Assembly (NCBI GenBank): GCA_016699755.1
Contig: CP065009.1
Span: 1,054,001-1,118,000, forward strand
Reading direction: 5' to 3'
Source: Candidatus Peregrinibacteria bacterium
GTDB lineage: Bacteria > Patescibacteriota > Gracilibacteria > CAIRYL01 > GCA-016699755
Length of the DNA: 64,000 nt
Positions 54,374 through 64,000 of the stretch are shown here, in pieces. Both the position numbers and the translations under genes were made by a program. Numbering within the stretch: the first letter of the stretch is position 1; each line of letters opens with the position of its first letter. The notes beneath the pieces are model-generated. The model made no database searches. It was not told where the DNA came from and worked only from the letters and a program-made list of their open reading frames with translations.

Positions 54374-55180
54374 TTATCCATTTCGAAGAAATAAAAGTGC
54401 CTCCTCAACGCTAACATCTCCATGAACTATCTTTGCCATTGCCGCTACAAATCGCTCTGGATTTTCATGTTGAAAAGCATTTCGACCAATGGAAAGTCCG
54501 GCACATCCTGCGTCCATAGCACCACGAATCATCTTGAGCGTTTCTTCCTCTGTAAGCTTCGACCCCCCCGCAATAACAATGGGTGCAGAACACCCTTTTA
54601 CCACTTCTCGCATTGATTCAGGATCCCCCGTGTAGTAGGTTTTAACAATATCCGCTCCTAACTCTGCTCCCACTCGAGCGGCAAGTGCCACTGATTCCAT
54701 TGATTTTTCGGGATGTTTCAGGCCTTCTCCACGCGGATACATCATGGCGAGAAGAGGAATTCCCCACTCTAAGCATTGTCCTGCAATTTCTCCCAAATCT
54801 CGCAGTTGTTGTGATTCTGTTTTTGAACCAATATTTACATGAACCGATACCGCATCTGCTCCCATTTTTATAGCACGTTCTACAGTATTTACAAGAACCT
54901 TATCGTTCGTATCAACAGGGTTCACGCATGTTGAAGCAGAGAGATGAAGAATGAGTCCTACATCTTTTCCATGATGACGATGCCCATACATAGGAAGCCC
55001 TAAGTGTCCGATAACAGCGTTTGCTCCTCCATTTGCCACGGCATCCACGGTTTTTCCTACATCAATAAGACCAGGAATAGGTCCTTCGCTCACACCATGA
55101 TCCAGGGGGATGATAATAGTTTTTCCTGTATTTCGATCAAGAATGCGTTCTCTTCTGATATATTTTCCGGTCGTTGTCAT
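54374..55180 (-). CDS. class I fructose-bisphosphate aldolase / ADH synthase family (DhnA-type)
   Basis: 268 residues from ATG 55180 (MTTTGKYIRRERIL). TIM-barrel family of archaeal-type class I aldolases: IIPLDHGVSEGPIPGL, DVGLILHLSAST, ADAVSVHVNIGS, LLAMMYPRGEG, the Schiff-base lysine in DIVKTYYTGDPESM, and GCAGLSIGRNAFQ. MMYPRG is typical of 2-amino-3,7-dideoxy-heptulosonate synthase, but many bacterial members act as fructose-bisphosphate aldolase, the likelier role here without other aromatic genes. The open frame to 55810 is rejected: its extra 210 codons are not conserved and overlap the divergent gene. Confidence 0.85.
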   Translation of the reverse strand: MTTTGKYIRRERILDRNTGKTIIIPLDHGVSEGPIPGLIDVGKTVDAVANGGANAVIGHLGLPMYGHRHHGKDVGLILHLSASTCVNPVDTNDKVLVNTVERAIKMGADAVSVHVNIGSKTESQQLRDLGEIAGQCLEWGIPLLAMMYPRGEGLKHPEKSMESVALAARVGAELGADIVKTYYTGDPESMREVVKGCSAPIVIAGGSKLTEEETLKMIRGAMDAGCAGLSIGRNAFQHENPERFVAAMAKIVHGDVSVEEALLFLRNG

Positions 55181-55454
55181 ATTTTGAGAAAGAAAGAAAT
55201 ACCCCTTCACTTTTTTTTGAGGGGGACGGAGGAGAAAAATGGTTTTTCCAAAAGCTCTCTGCCCCTCTTTCAGGCAAATTGATAAAAGCCAAAAAACCAA
55301 AACCACTTTCTCATACGCTCCAATCCTGCCGAGGAAATTGAGAAAAATCAAGAAAAAGAAATGCGAGATTTTTAGTATAAAGAGATACATCACCGGATTT
55401 TGACTTTCCCTTATAAAAACGGCAACGTGCGGTATGTATTTGCCGTCTTCTCCC

Positions 55455-58400
55455 ATGAACACTTCTGAGGGTTCCTCTCTGAAAACCAGTCGATTTTCTC
55501 CCCATATTCTGAGGATTTTTTTTGGTGTTCTCATTCTCTCTTTTTTGGGAAGTGCTTTATTTTTTCTCCTTCCTTTTTTTGCTGATTCACCAGAGGTGTC
55601 TAGTGGATTTGTTTCTGGAGTAGAACGAGATATAGCAAGCAATGGTTCCTTTCTTGTTTCATTCACAGAGCCAATGAATCGGAAAAGTGTGGAGAATGCC
55701 TTTTTACTCTCCCCTTCTCTTGATGGCGATTTTGAATGGGAAAGTAATGCAGCATTCCGATATGTTCCAAAAAACTCTCTTACAGAAGGAGATCGTATAA
55801 CGCTTACCATTGCTCCTTCCGCAAAAAGTCATCGAGGGAAAGAGCTTCTTTCAGAAGTACAACTCATATATCGCGTTGTGAGTCCTCCAAAAATTTCGCT
55901 TATCACCCCCATAGATTCCGCCTCATGGCGAAATGTTCAACGAGCACAGTCCGGAGAAGAGGGAAAGCAAATTCCCGAAACAACGCTTATTCGTCCTGGA
56001 CAACCTGTTACCGTTCTCTTTGATCGTCCTATTCATGCGCTAGGAGAAGAATCTGCTACCACACTTCAGCAATTTCTTACAACAGATCCACCTGTTTCAG
56101 GGGAATTTCGTTTTCTGGGAACAAGTGCCTTCGAATTTCGCATAAATGAGGAACAATGGCCAGTGGCACAAGAAATAACAATGACTCTTCATGAGGGTTT
56201 TCCCACAGAAGATGGTGGAAAGACACTTTCTGGAGCATCATGGAAGCTCAAAACACCGGTTCCAAAGCTTGTTTCCGTGCGTACCGGAAATATCTCTTTT
56301 TCAGAAGATTCCGAAGAAAACACGTTTCATGCAGAACATATTTCCCCAAATTCAACGCTTGTCCTTACGTGGAGTGATCCGGTAGAACTCGGCAGTTTTT
56401 ATGAACATTTTTCCATTACTCCAGATCGATATTCACAGCAAAAAGATCAGGCAATGGACGACATTCTTATTCAGAACCCCGAAAATCCCAAGGAAATTAT
56501 TCTCGATTTTGACCCTCCTCTTGTTCGCGAAGAAAATATTGTTCTTCATATCTCAACGGGTATTTCCCCTCGATCTGGAGATCTTCCCACAGAAGAATCG
56601 TATTCCATTTCATTTCAAACTCTAAGAGACCCTTGTTTCTCTCTTGTGAATGATGATGGGAATCAAACTTCTCATGAAAATATTCGTCCAGGATCATCGG
56701 TGACACTCGAATTCTGTACGCTGATGACATATTGGGATGAGAAAAAAGGAGAAGAAAAAAACCAATCCGAAGATATGCTTCGTCACCTTTCTCTCACACC
56801 AGAGATAGATCCAAAAGATATCTCCGTCTCTTGCTCTGGGACGCAGTGTTCCCTTACTTTTCCTAAAACACCACAAACTGAATATTCCTTGTCTCTTTCT
56901 GAAGGATTAACAGATGTTTTTGGACAACCGATATCTTCAGAAAAAGACCTCTCCGTTTCTGTTGGCGACTATGCTCCTTTTCTCACCGTAATGACTCGAG
57001 GAGATGTTCAAGGAGTTTATCGTTCCGATCAGCCGGCATCGGTGTATTTGAGCGCACGAAACGTGGACAACGTGCGATTTGTAACATGCGAAATTCCTGA
57101 AGAAAAAGTTCGCCAAATTGAAGGAGAAGGAGGATGGGGATGGTATCAGTTTTCGTGTGTGGGAAACCCTACTCGCAAAGAAAAAAATATACCCGTTCCA
57201 GGAACACCAAATGAACTCATTACTTTTGAAGCCCCCCTAGAAGAAGCCAATGCACGCACGCCATTTCTTTTTTGGGAAGCGAGTTCTACTCAGGTGGTAG
57301 ATTCGTGGAGCAAAAAACCGTTTGTATTTTCGGGAGTTGCCTTTCGTGTCAATGCATCACTCACCATTAAAACAGGCTCTAGCAAGGCACTTGTTTGGAT
57401 GACAGATTTTACCAGTGGCGCTCCGGTATCGGGAGCAAAAGTAAAGCTCTCTGGAAGTGATGGAAAGACATTTGCAGAGGGAACAACAGATGCGACAGGG
57501 ATTGCCTCATTTTCGCTTTCGGAAGAGCACTCTCGTTTTTTCGCCATGGGGCAAAAAGATGAACTTTTTGCAGTAGCAGGAACTGAGTGGAGTCGCGGTA
57601 TTTCAAATTGGGATTTTGGCATTCCGTTCGATTGGAATTCATTTGAAACCCGCACCATTGGAACCACATTTACTGATCGCCCCATCTATCGTCCAGGTGA
57701 TACTGTACAATTTAAGGCAATTCTTAGAGATGATCGTGATGTGCTCCTTTCTCTTCCAAAAGCAGAATCGGTTCGCGTTCGTATTGAGAATAGTCAAGGA
57801 GAAGAAGTTATAAATGAGCTATATCCTATTTCTTCTTCTGGGACATTAAATGGATCGTTCTCTACTCCTGACTCTGCCCCTACAGGAAGATATTTTCTTT
57901 TTGTCACCAAGGATAAAGAAGAAGACTGGATTACTGATACAACATTTTGGATGGAAGAGTATCAGAAGCCACCGTTTCGAGTGAATATTACATCAGCACA
58001 GAAAGAATATGTTTCCGGAGACGATTTTTCTGCAACTATCAATACTTCTTATTTTTTTGATGCACCGCTTCCAAATGCACGTATCTCTTGGCATGTAGTA
58101 GAGACAGATCTTTCCTTCGACCGCTGGAAAGGAGAAGGTTGGTATTCTTTTGGGAATGAAAAGGGTTGGTGTGAATGGGGGTGTGAAGAAAATCAGGAGG
58201 TGCGCTTTCAAGGGGAGGGGGTCACTGATGAAAATGGAATGCTCGCCATTCATTTTCCCCTTAAACTTTCTGAAAACCGCCTTCTTACACTTCGGGTAAC
58301 AGCAGTCGACGCAGAAGAACGAACTGTTTCCGAAAGTGCCACTTTTCCCGCATTTTCGAGCGCATTTGTATTTGGCGTCCGAAGTGATCAGTTTTTTCTC

Positions 58401-61400
58401 GATGATACCGATGAAACAGTTTCTGCAAATGTTATTGCGAGCGATACCAACGGGAATCTCCTGTCTGGAAAGAAATTCTCTGCAAAACTCCTTCAGGTGA
58501 CATGGAACAGCATTCAGAAACAAGATGTTGATGGAAATTTCTACTGGGAGAGCGCAGAGGAAACAAAAGAACTCGAAACAGCTTCTGGAACAACAAACGT
58601 TGGAGGAAAAACAGATATTTCGTTTTCACTCCAAAAAAGTGCTAATTACTACGGTCAACTTCGTATTCTCGTAGAATGGGAAGATGACCGAGGAAACACT
58701 GGCTCCTCTTCGGATAGTGTCTGGAGGAGTTCTGCCGAGTATCCTTCGCCATGGCGACGAGAAAACAATGATCGCATTTCGCTTCAGTCGAGTGAGCTAG
58801 AAGTAAAGCCAGGAGAAAGCATCACTATCCTTCCAGAATCTCCTTTTGCAGAAGAAGCCTATGCTCTCATTACCGTTGAACGACGAAATGTCCTTCAAAC
58901 ACAAGTCACAAAGCTTCTTCCCGGACAGCCCATCATTCTCCAAACAACAGAAGATATGATCCCCAATGTATTTGTTTCTGTTATTCTCTCGAAGGGAAAA
59001 GGAAAGTTGGGGGAAGCAGAAAATATGATTCGAGAAAGAAAGGATGTCAAAGAAAATATTGGGGTGCTTTCGGAAAAAATTACCGCCCTCATGCGCCAAC
59101 AAGAAGAACTTTCAAAAAAACTTGTAGAAACAGGGGATTCTGCAGAAGTAGGTATTCAGAAAGCTATATCATCCGTAGCACAACAAATTCAAACCATTTC
59201 TCAAGAAAAAAAGAGTGCAGAAGAAAAAGACGCATCGCTCACAAAAACCATTGAAGAACTCTTTGGAAGCAAAGATATTCCCGAACTTGGAGCAGAGTCA
59301 CCTCGCCCAGAAATGAAGATGGGGATGATTCCTGTTCGAGTTTCTCCCGAAAGCCGTAGACTCTCTCTTACTATTACCTCTGGAAGCGAAGAATACCTTC
59401 CCGGAGAAGAGGCAGAACTTTACTTTTTAGTAACAACTGCGGATGGTGATCCAGTAGGCAATGCCGATCTTTCGATCGCCGTGGTAGATGAATCGCTCTT
59501 GGCACTGAAAACACGAGAAAATGAAGATCCTTTTGCGGTATTTTATGCTCTCCGTGACCTTGGGGTTCGCACCGCACACTCTCTCGTGTACTTCATTAAC
59601 CGGATTGATGTCACCTCACAAAAAGGAGAAAAAGGTGGTGGTGGTGGTGAAGATTTGGAGATTCTTCGAAAACGACGAGGTGACTTTCGAGATACTGCTT
59701 TTTGGCAAGCGGAACTCAAAACAGATGCCAGTGGAAAAGCAACGGCAACATTCACACTTCCAGACAATGTCACCACATGGCAAGCATGGGCAACAGCAAA
59801 TACCCCTGATTCTCGCTTTGGAAGTGCCAAGGAAAATTTTGTGAGTCAAAAACCTCTTTTTATAGAACCCATTACTCCTCGATTTTTTGTAGCAGGAGAT
59901 ACGGCACTTATAGGGGCATTGGTACACAATGGCACAGAAGATGAACGTATTATTGGATTTAATTTTTCGGCAGAAAATGCGGAAGTTCTTCGAAAAGACA
60001 CCGAAAGTTTCACACTTTCTGCAGGAGAAAGTCGAAGCCTTTGGTTTCTCATTCGCGCAGAAGCAAACAAGGAAAACCGCCAAGGAGATCCTCTTCCCAT
60101 CAATCTTCATTTCTCTGCAAGGGGTGATGCCGAACGAGCTATAGATTCGATAGACTGGAGCATTCCGGTAAAAGCACCCATTTTAGGAGAATCATTCGCC
60201 ACAAATGGAATACTTTCAGGAGAAAATGTAAAAAAGACAGAATCACTTCTGCTCTCAAAAAACACACTTCAAAACGCAGGATCCCTTTTTCTCTCCGTTT
60301 TTACGGGACTTGGCGAGAATTTCTTTGCCGATCTCGATTCACTCATTCACTATCCCTATGGGTGTGCAGAACAGATTATGAGCGCGCATATTCCAAATGT
60401 CCTCCTTTGGCGTCTGTACCAAGAGAAAAATTCTCTTCTTTCTCCAGAAAAAAAGGATGAGCTCGAAAAGAATATTCGTGAAGGGATTCAGCGTATTCTT
60501 CCGCTTCAACAATCTGATGGTGGTTTTGCACTCTGGAAAGATTCTGAAAAGAGTCTCCCCTATCTCTCCTCTTATATTCTTTTTGGATTGGAGCAAACCC
60601 GTCTTTCCGGATTTTCCGTGGACGAACAGGCACTTGATAATCTTCGAGAATATGTGTGGAATATTTTAAAAACTCCCCCCCTAAAAAATTCTCCCGATAC
60701 ACTTTCGCAGTGGGATACGATGGCATTTGCCGCTTATGCGCTTTCGGAAGGCATTCCTTTTGATCTCTCGCTTTTTTCTGTTTTTGCAGGAAATACCGAT
60801 AAACTCACCTCCGAAGGAAAGAGCTTTCTTCTGCTTGCTCTTTTGAGCCGAGACTTCTCAGAAGAAGCAGCACAAAAACTAGAGGAAAAACTCACTACAG
60901 AAATAGAAGCATCCGTTGTCCAAACCGATCGAGACACATTTCTTCCGGGAGGAAGCGATGCAAATTTTGGCTCCGATATTCGCTCGACCGCCATTGGCTT
61001 TCTTGCACTAAAAAAAGCAAACCCTGATCATCCACTTCTTCCAAAATTTCTCTCCTACCTCCGTGGACAGAAAAAATCTCCAGCAGAATATCTTGGCGGA
61101 GCATGGGGGTCTACCCAAAGTACCTCATGGGCGCTCCTCGCATTTCTTGAGATTCTTAAAGATTCTTCGACAACCGAAACAGAAATCCGTGGACTCGTGA
61201 ATCTTTCGCCAGTTCTTTCTGCAACGCTCTCATCAGAAACACCAGAGACAACCGGAAGCGTTCCTGTGAGTGATCTTATTCTCAATTCAAAAAATAGTAT
61301 CGATATCAGCTCTAGCACAGGGACAGCGTACTACGACATTGTTGCCAATACATTTATCCCTGCAGAAGATGTAACAGAAAAAAATAATGGATTTGGTATA

Positions 61401-61856
61401 GTGCGCGCCTTCTTTCGCACAGAAGATAAAGAAGAGAAAACTCCTGTCTTTTCCGCAAAAAAAGGAGAACTACTCCGCGGAAAAATTTCTCTTCTCGTTC
61501 CAGAAAACCGAAATTATGTCGGTATCACCATTCCACTTCCTGCCGGTCTGGAGGGCATTAATTTTGCACTCGAAACAGAAGATGAATCACTCAAATCATT
61601 GATCAATTCTTGTGACTTCCATTGGTGTCCAGAGAATGACCTTTGGTACTTTGGACATCGAGAATTCCGAGATGATCATATTTTTCTCTTTGCTGACTGG
61701 CTTCCACAAGGAAGATATGAATTTGAGTTTCTCGCGCGAGCAACGACAGAAGGGGAATTCCGCCTTCTTCCCGCAAAAGCAGAACAGATTTATCGACCAG
61801 AAGTATTTGGAACTTCTGAAGGAGATCTATTTATTGTGGATCGTGCGAGCGAATAA
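55455..61856 (+). CDS. alpha-2-macroglobulin-like protein with thioester motif
   Basis: 2133 residues from ATG 55455 (an ATG at 55434 is possible). One N-terminal membrane anchor (ILRIFFGVLILSFLGSALFF), then Big/MG-type beta-sandwich domains to about 900, the MG core with DRPIYRPGDTVQFKA, a long predicted coiled coil at about 1190-1272, and the A2M domain with the thioester YGCAEQ (Cys1637). A helical alpha/alpha barrel and a receptor-binding-type end follow. Bacterial homologues trap proteases at the cell envelope. It is longer than the usual 1500-1900 residues, and the coiled coil is an unusual insertion. The usual partner pbpC is not adjacent. Confidence 0.9.
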   Translation: MNTSEGSSLKTSRFSPHILRIFFGVLILSFLGSALFFLLPFFADSPEVSSGFVSGVERDIASNGSFLVSFTEPMNRKSVENAFLLSPSLDGDFEWESNAAFRYVPKNSLTEGDRITLTIAPSAKSHRGKELLSEVQLIYRVVSPPKISLITPIDSASWRNVQRAQSGEEGKQIPETTLIRPGQPVTVLFDRPIHALGEESATTLQQFLTTDPPVSGEFRFLGTSAFEFRINEEQWPVAQEITMTLHEGFPTEDGGKTLSGASWKLKTPVPKLVSVRTGNISFSEDSEENTFHAEHISPNSTLVLTWSDPVELGSFYEHFSITPDRYSQQKDQAMDDILIQNPENPKEIILDFDPPLVREENIVLHISTGISPRSGDLPTEESYSISFQTLRDPCFSLVNDDGNQTSHENIRPGSSVTLEFCTLMTYWDEKKGEEKNQSEDMLRHLSLTPEIDPKDISVSCSGTQCSLTFPKTPQTEYSLSLSEGLTDVFGQPISSEKDLSVSVGDYAPFLTVMTRGDVQGVYRSDQPASVYLSARNVDNVRFVTCEIPEEKVRQIEGEGGWGWYQFSCVGNPTRKEKNIPVPGTPNELITFEAPLEEANARTPFLFWEASSTQVVDSWSKKPFVFSGVAFRVNASLTIKTGSSKALVWMTDFTSGAPVSGAKVKLSGSDGKTFAEGTTDATGIASFSLSEEHSRFFAMGQKDELFAVAGTEWSRGISNWDFGIPFDWNSFETRTIGTTFTDRPIYRPGDTVQFKAILRDDRDVLLSLPKAESVRVRIENSQGEEVINELYPISSSGTLNGSFSTPDSAPTGRYFLFVTKDKEEDWITDTTFWMEEYQKPPFRVNITSAQKEYVSGDDFSATINTSYFFDAPLPNARISWHVVETDLSFDRWKGEGWYSFGNEKGWCEWGCEENQEVRFQGEGVTDENGMLAIHFPLKLSENRLLTLRVTAVDAEERTVSESATFPAFSSAFVFGVRSDQFFLDDTDETVSANVIASDTNGNLLSGKKFSAKLLQVTWNSIQKQDVDGNFYWESAEETKELETASGTTNVGGKTDISFSLQKSANYYGQLRILVEWEDDRGNTGSSSDSVWRSSAEYPSPWRRENNDRISLQSSELEVKPGESITILPESPFAEEAYALITVERRNVLQTQVTKLLPGQPIILQTTEDMIPNVFVSVILSKGKGKLGEAENMIRERKDVKENIGVLSEKITALMRQQEELSKKLVETGDSAEVGIQKAISSVAQQIQTISQEKKSAEEKDASLTKTIEELFGSKDIPELGAESPRPEMKMGMIPVRVSPESRRLSLTITSGSEEYLPGEEAELYFLVTTADGDPVGNADLSIAVVDESLLALKTRENEDPFAVFYALRDLGVRTAHSLVYFINRIDVTSQKGEKGGGGGEDLEILRKRRGDFRDTAFWQAELKTDASGKATATFTLPDNVTTWQAWATANTPDSRFGSAKENFVSQKPLFIEPITPRFFVAGDTALIGALVHNGTEDERIIGFNFSAENAEVLRKDTESFTLSAGESRSLWFLIRAEANKENRQGDPLPINLHFSARGDAERAIDSIDWSIPVKAPILGESFATNGILSGENVKKTESLLLSKNTLQNAGSLFLSVFTGLGENFFADLDSLIHYPYGCAEQIMSAHIPNVLLWRLYQEKNSLLSPEKKDELEKNIREGIQRILPLQQSDGGFALWKDSEKSLPYLSSYILFGLEQTRLSGFSVDEQALDNLREYVWNILKTPPLKNSPDTLSQWDTMAFAAYALSEGIPFDLSLFSVFAGNTDKLTSEGKSFLLLALLSRDFSEEAAQKLEEKLTTEIEASVVQTDRDTFLPGGSDANFGSDIRSTAIGFLALKKANPDHPLLPKFLSYLRGQKKSPAEYLGGAWGSTQSTSWALLAFLEILKDSSTTETEIRGLVNLSPVLSATLSSETPETTGSVPVSDLILNSKNSIDISSSTGTAYYDIVANTFIPAEDVTEKNNGFGIVRAFFRTEDKEEKTPVFSAKKGELLRGKISLLVPENRNYVGITIPLPAGLEGINFALETEDESLKSLINSCDFHWCPENDLWYFGHREFRDDHIFLFADWLPQGRYEFEFLARATTEGEFRLLPAKAEQIYRPEVFGTSEGDLFIVDRASE

Positions 61857-61932
61857 GGGGGAACAAAAACCCTATTGGAGAAGATCTTCTTTTTTGCCAT
61901 ACTCTCTTCTGTATTCTTTTTTATAAGGAGTA

Positions 61933-63684
61933 ATGCTCAGAACACATACCTGCGGACAGCTTCGCAAAGAAGATGATCAACAAAGAGTAACACTTTGTGG
62001 ATGGGTACACCGTCGTCGCGATCATGGTGGTATTATTTTTATCGATTTGCGCGATCGCCACGGATTGACCCAAATTGTATTTGATCCAGAAGCAAGTGGG
62101 GATGCCCACCACATTGGAGAAACGGTTCGTTCGGAATATGTACTCCGCATCACCGGATCCGTTCGTCAACGCATGGAAGGCATGGAAAATGCGAACATGG
62201 ACACAGGAAACATTGAAATATTGGTATCAGAAGTAGAAATTTTAAATACGGCTAAAACACCACCATTTGAAATCGATCAAGACAAAGACGTTCGAGAAGA
62301 CTTACGACTCGAATTCCGATACCTCGACCTTCGTCGAGAACACATGGCGCGGAATATTATTCTCCGTGCAGAAATGACAAAAACCATTCGAGATTATTTC
62401 TGCGAACACGGATTTCTCGATATTGAAACTCCTATTCTCGTAAAAGGTACGCCAGAGGGAAGTCGAGAATATCTTGTTCCTTCACGATTGCATCACGGAA
62501 GTTTTTATGTTCTTCCGCAATCGCCTCAACAGCTCAAACAACTCCTTATGGTAGCGGGAATTGATCGATATTTTCAAATTCCCCGATGCTTTCGAGATGA
62601 AGATCAGCGTGGTGATCGCCAGCCAGAATTTACACAAGCAGAAATCGAAATGAGCTTTTGCGAACAGGAAGATATTTTACAAGTTATTGAAGGATGTCTT
62701 GTTGCCCTTACCGAAAAACACGCACCAGAGAAAAAATTTCCAAAATCGTTTCCACGAATGACTTGGCAGGAAGCCATGGAACAATATGGCTCCGATAAAC
62801 CTGATGTTCGATTTGACCTTCAATTTACCGATCTTACAGAAGCAAAAGAAGGATGTGGATTTGGCATTTTTGAGAAATCCGAGCGACTCTTTGCTTTGCG
62901 ATCTCCAAAATCTTCAGGAGAGCTGACACGGAAAGATATTGATGATCTTACAGAACTTGCGAGAAACCATGGTGCTGGTGGACTTGCTTGGCTTCGCATT
63001 GGAGAAGATTCCGGTCCTGTGGCGAAAAACTCCAAAACAGAATTCCTAAAAACCGTTACAGAAAAAACTGGAAGCCAATCGGGAGACATTGTATTTTTTG
63101 GTGCAGGGGATTTTCGACAAGCAACCGAACCTCTCGGACAAGTACGATTATCACTTGGTGATCGTTTTGGACTGCGAAATCCCGAGGAATTTGCGTATCT
63201 CTGGGTGACAGATTTTCCTATGTTTGAAAAAGGAGATGACGGAAGCATTGGCGCCGTGCATCATCCATTCACCCGTCCCCACAAGGAAGACCGCGCTAAG
63301 CTCAAAACTGACCCTCTTCATTGTCGATCAGTGGCGTATGATGTGGTGCTCAATGGCATTGAACTCGGCGGAGGCTCTATGAGAATTCATGAAGCAGATT
63401 TGCAGGCAGAGATTTTTGATATTTTAAAGATTTCCCCAGAAGATGCCCAAAGACGGTTTGGACATTTGCTTCGGGCATTTCAATATGGTGCCCCTCCACA
63501 CGGAGGACTTGGCATTGGTCTCGATCGACTGGTTATGCTTTTTGCCGGCATGCCAAATATTCGAGAAGTTATTGCGTTTCCAAAAAATCAAAGTGCGCAA
63601 GACCTCATGCTTGGTGCCCCAAGTCCAATGCCAAAAAATCAGGTGGAAGAACTCGGGATTCAGCTCATAGAAAAAAAGGCATAG
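61933..63684 (+). CDS. aspS: aspartate--tRNA ligase
   Basis: 583 residues, bacterial type. N-terminal OB anticodon-binding domain ([20 protein letters not shown]), class II motif 2 [20 protein letters not shown], the GAD insertion domain at about 290-410, and motif 3 [32 protein letters not shown] near the end is typical. AAGGAG lies only two bases before ATG 61933, too close for a normal Shine-Dalgarno. Whether the enzyme also charges tRNA-Asn depends on gatCAB elsewhere. Confidence 0.95.
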   Translation: MLRTHTCGQLRKEDDQQRVTLCGWVHRRRDHGGIIFIDLRDRHGLTQIVFDPEASGDAHHIGETVRSEYVLRITGSVRQRMEGMENANMDTGNIEILVSEVEILNTAKTPPFEIDQDKDVREDLRLEFRYLDLRREHMARNIILRAEMTKTIRDYFCEHGFLDIETPILVKGTPEGSREYLVPSRLHHGSFYVLPQSPQQLKQLLMVAGIDRYFQIPRCFRDEDQRGDRQPEFTQAEIEMSFCEQEDILQVIEGCLVALTEKHAPEKKFPKSFPRMTWQEAMEQYGSDKPDVRFDLQFTDLTEAKEGCGFGIFEKSERLFALRSPKSSGELTRKDIDDLTELARNHGAGGLAWLRIGEDSGPVAKNSKTEFLKTVTEKTGSQSGDIVFFGAGDFRQATEPLGQVRLSLGDRFGLRNPEEFAYLWVTDFPMFEKGDDGSIGAVHHPFTRPHKEDRAKLKTDPLHCRSVAYDVVLNGIELGGGSMRIHEADLQAEIFDILKISPEDAQRRFGHLLRAFQYGAPPHGGLGIGLDRLVMLFAGMPNIREVIAFPKNQSAQDLMLGAPSPMPKNQVEELGIQLIEKKA

Positions 63685-63690
63685 GACTCG

Positions 63691-64000
63691 CTATCTTTCT
63701 GGAAAGAGCATGCTTTCAATTCGCCTTTTGAGTTGATCCATCCCCTCTCCTTGCTCTGCAGAAAGACAAATCGGACTTTGATTGGAATATTCCCGCAGCG
63801 GAAGAAAAGAAGCATTTCCTTCTGCAATTTGTTTTCGCTCCAGAATTCGATCGTATTTATTGAACACGAGGATGCGTGCCTGATTTTTGCAATCAATGCG
63901 CTGAAGAATGTCCTCTGTAGTTTCTATTTTTTCGCGATAATCGGGGTCGGAAATATCCACAACATGAATAAGTATATCTGCCTCACGTGCTTCAGTAAGC
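63691..64000 (-). CDS. hflX: GTPase HflX, C-terminal part (partial)
   Basis: The minus-strand frame runs off the window at 64000 and ends at TAG 63691. LTEAREADILIHVVDISDPD, then VFNKYDRI (the NKXD guanine motif) and LSAEQGEGMDQLKRRIE (G5) match the end of the HflX G-domain. HflX splits stalled or heat-damaged 70S ribosomes. The N-terminal domain and P-loop are outside the window. Converges on aspS with six bases between. Confidence 0.85.
   Translation of the reverse strand, partial: LTEAREADILIHVVDISDPDYREKIETTEDILQRIDCKNQARILVFNKYDRILERKQIAEGNASFLPLREYSNQSPICLSAEQGEGMDQLKRRIESMLFPER

Noticed and set aside
54374..55810. 478-residue version of the aldolase gene
   Set aside because: Family similarity begins at MTTTGKYIRR (55180); the upstream 210 codons are unlike any domain and overlap the divergent macroglobulin gene.
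61925..61935. AAGGAG as a Shine-Dalgarno for aspS
   Set aside because: Only two bases separate it from the ATG, too short for normal pairing geometry.

Overview
The window reads as a chromosome segment of a small-genome, fermentative-type bacterium of the Candidate Phyla Radiation, with a Peregrinibacteria-like lineage as my best guess. The grounds are compact AT-leaning genes, few Shine-Dalgarno sequences, several -10 boxes placed directly before start codons, many membrane proteins without known relatives, serine-integrase elements at tRNA genes, and isolated pathway genes rather than full operons. UGA behaves as a normal stop (many ATGA and GTGA overlaps), so this is not a UGA=Gly Gracilibacteria/Absconditabacteria genome. 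The taxonomic call is inference.

Layout. 1-8.7 kb: end of a flavin disulfide oxidoreductase, a YgjP-type metallopeptidase with nadC, an NYN protein, miaB, topA, a secreted protein ending in a VKOR-type thioredoxin domain, and a membrane protein. 8.75-9.85 kb: two decayed genes (a PD-(D/E)XK-like fragment and an IS1595-type transposase). 9.9-20.7 kb: dnaK with a CIRCE-controlled promoter, valS, murA, tRNA-Arg, and a tight minus-strand operon (M50 protease, trmD fused to a GNAT domain, NlpC/P60-SLH protein, DUF167), then rpmB. 20.9-23.3 kb: an AT-rich import (TetR plus CPBP protease) beside tRNA-Gly and tRNA-Lys, with degenerate tRNA pieces. 23.4-28.2 kb: a membrane-anchored protein with nine CX11C repeats, divergent from infC-rpmI-rplT, then purL. 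28.2-34.7 kb: sufS-sufD, DUF4256, surface proteins, and remains of an Rhs toxin locus. 34.8-43.7 kb: hydG, a DUF4173 membrane protein, a degenerate tRNA-Pro, nadM-tsaC, rsmH-ftsL-like, and proB-comEC.

43.84-54.25 kb is a 10.4-kb integrative element bounded by 37-bp direct repeats that consist of the tRNA-Phe 3' ACCA plus its terminator. It carries a large serine integrase, a type III restriction-modification operon (mod - BRO-domain gene - res - membrane protein - interrupted gene), a zinc-ribbon protein and a control region with two related dyads. The integrase reading frame crosses the attachment repeat and, in the circular form, would continue in frame into the other end of the element, so integration appears to change the integrase C-terminus. 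This element is the best candidate for an undescribed system in the window.

54.25-64 kb: tRNA-Phe, a class I aldolase/ADH-synthase family gene, a 2.1-kb-residue alpha-2-macroglobulin-like protein with a thioester motif, aspS, and the end of hflX.

Functional links. Secreted cysteine-repeat and thioredoxin-fold proteins suggest active extracytoplasmic disulfide chemistry. nadC and nadM point to NAD synthesis from quinolinate. hydG implies an [FeFe]-hydrogenase elsewhere in the genome. comEC, the integrase element and the Rhs, IS and TetR/CPBP remnants show repeated DNA uptake.
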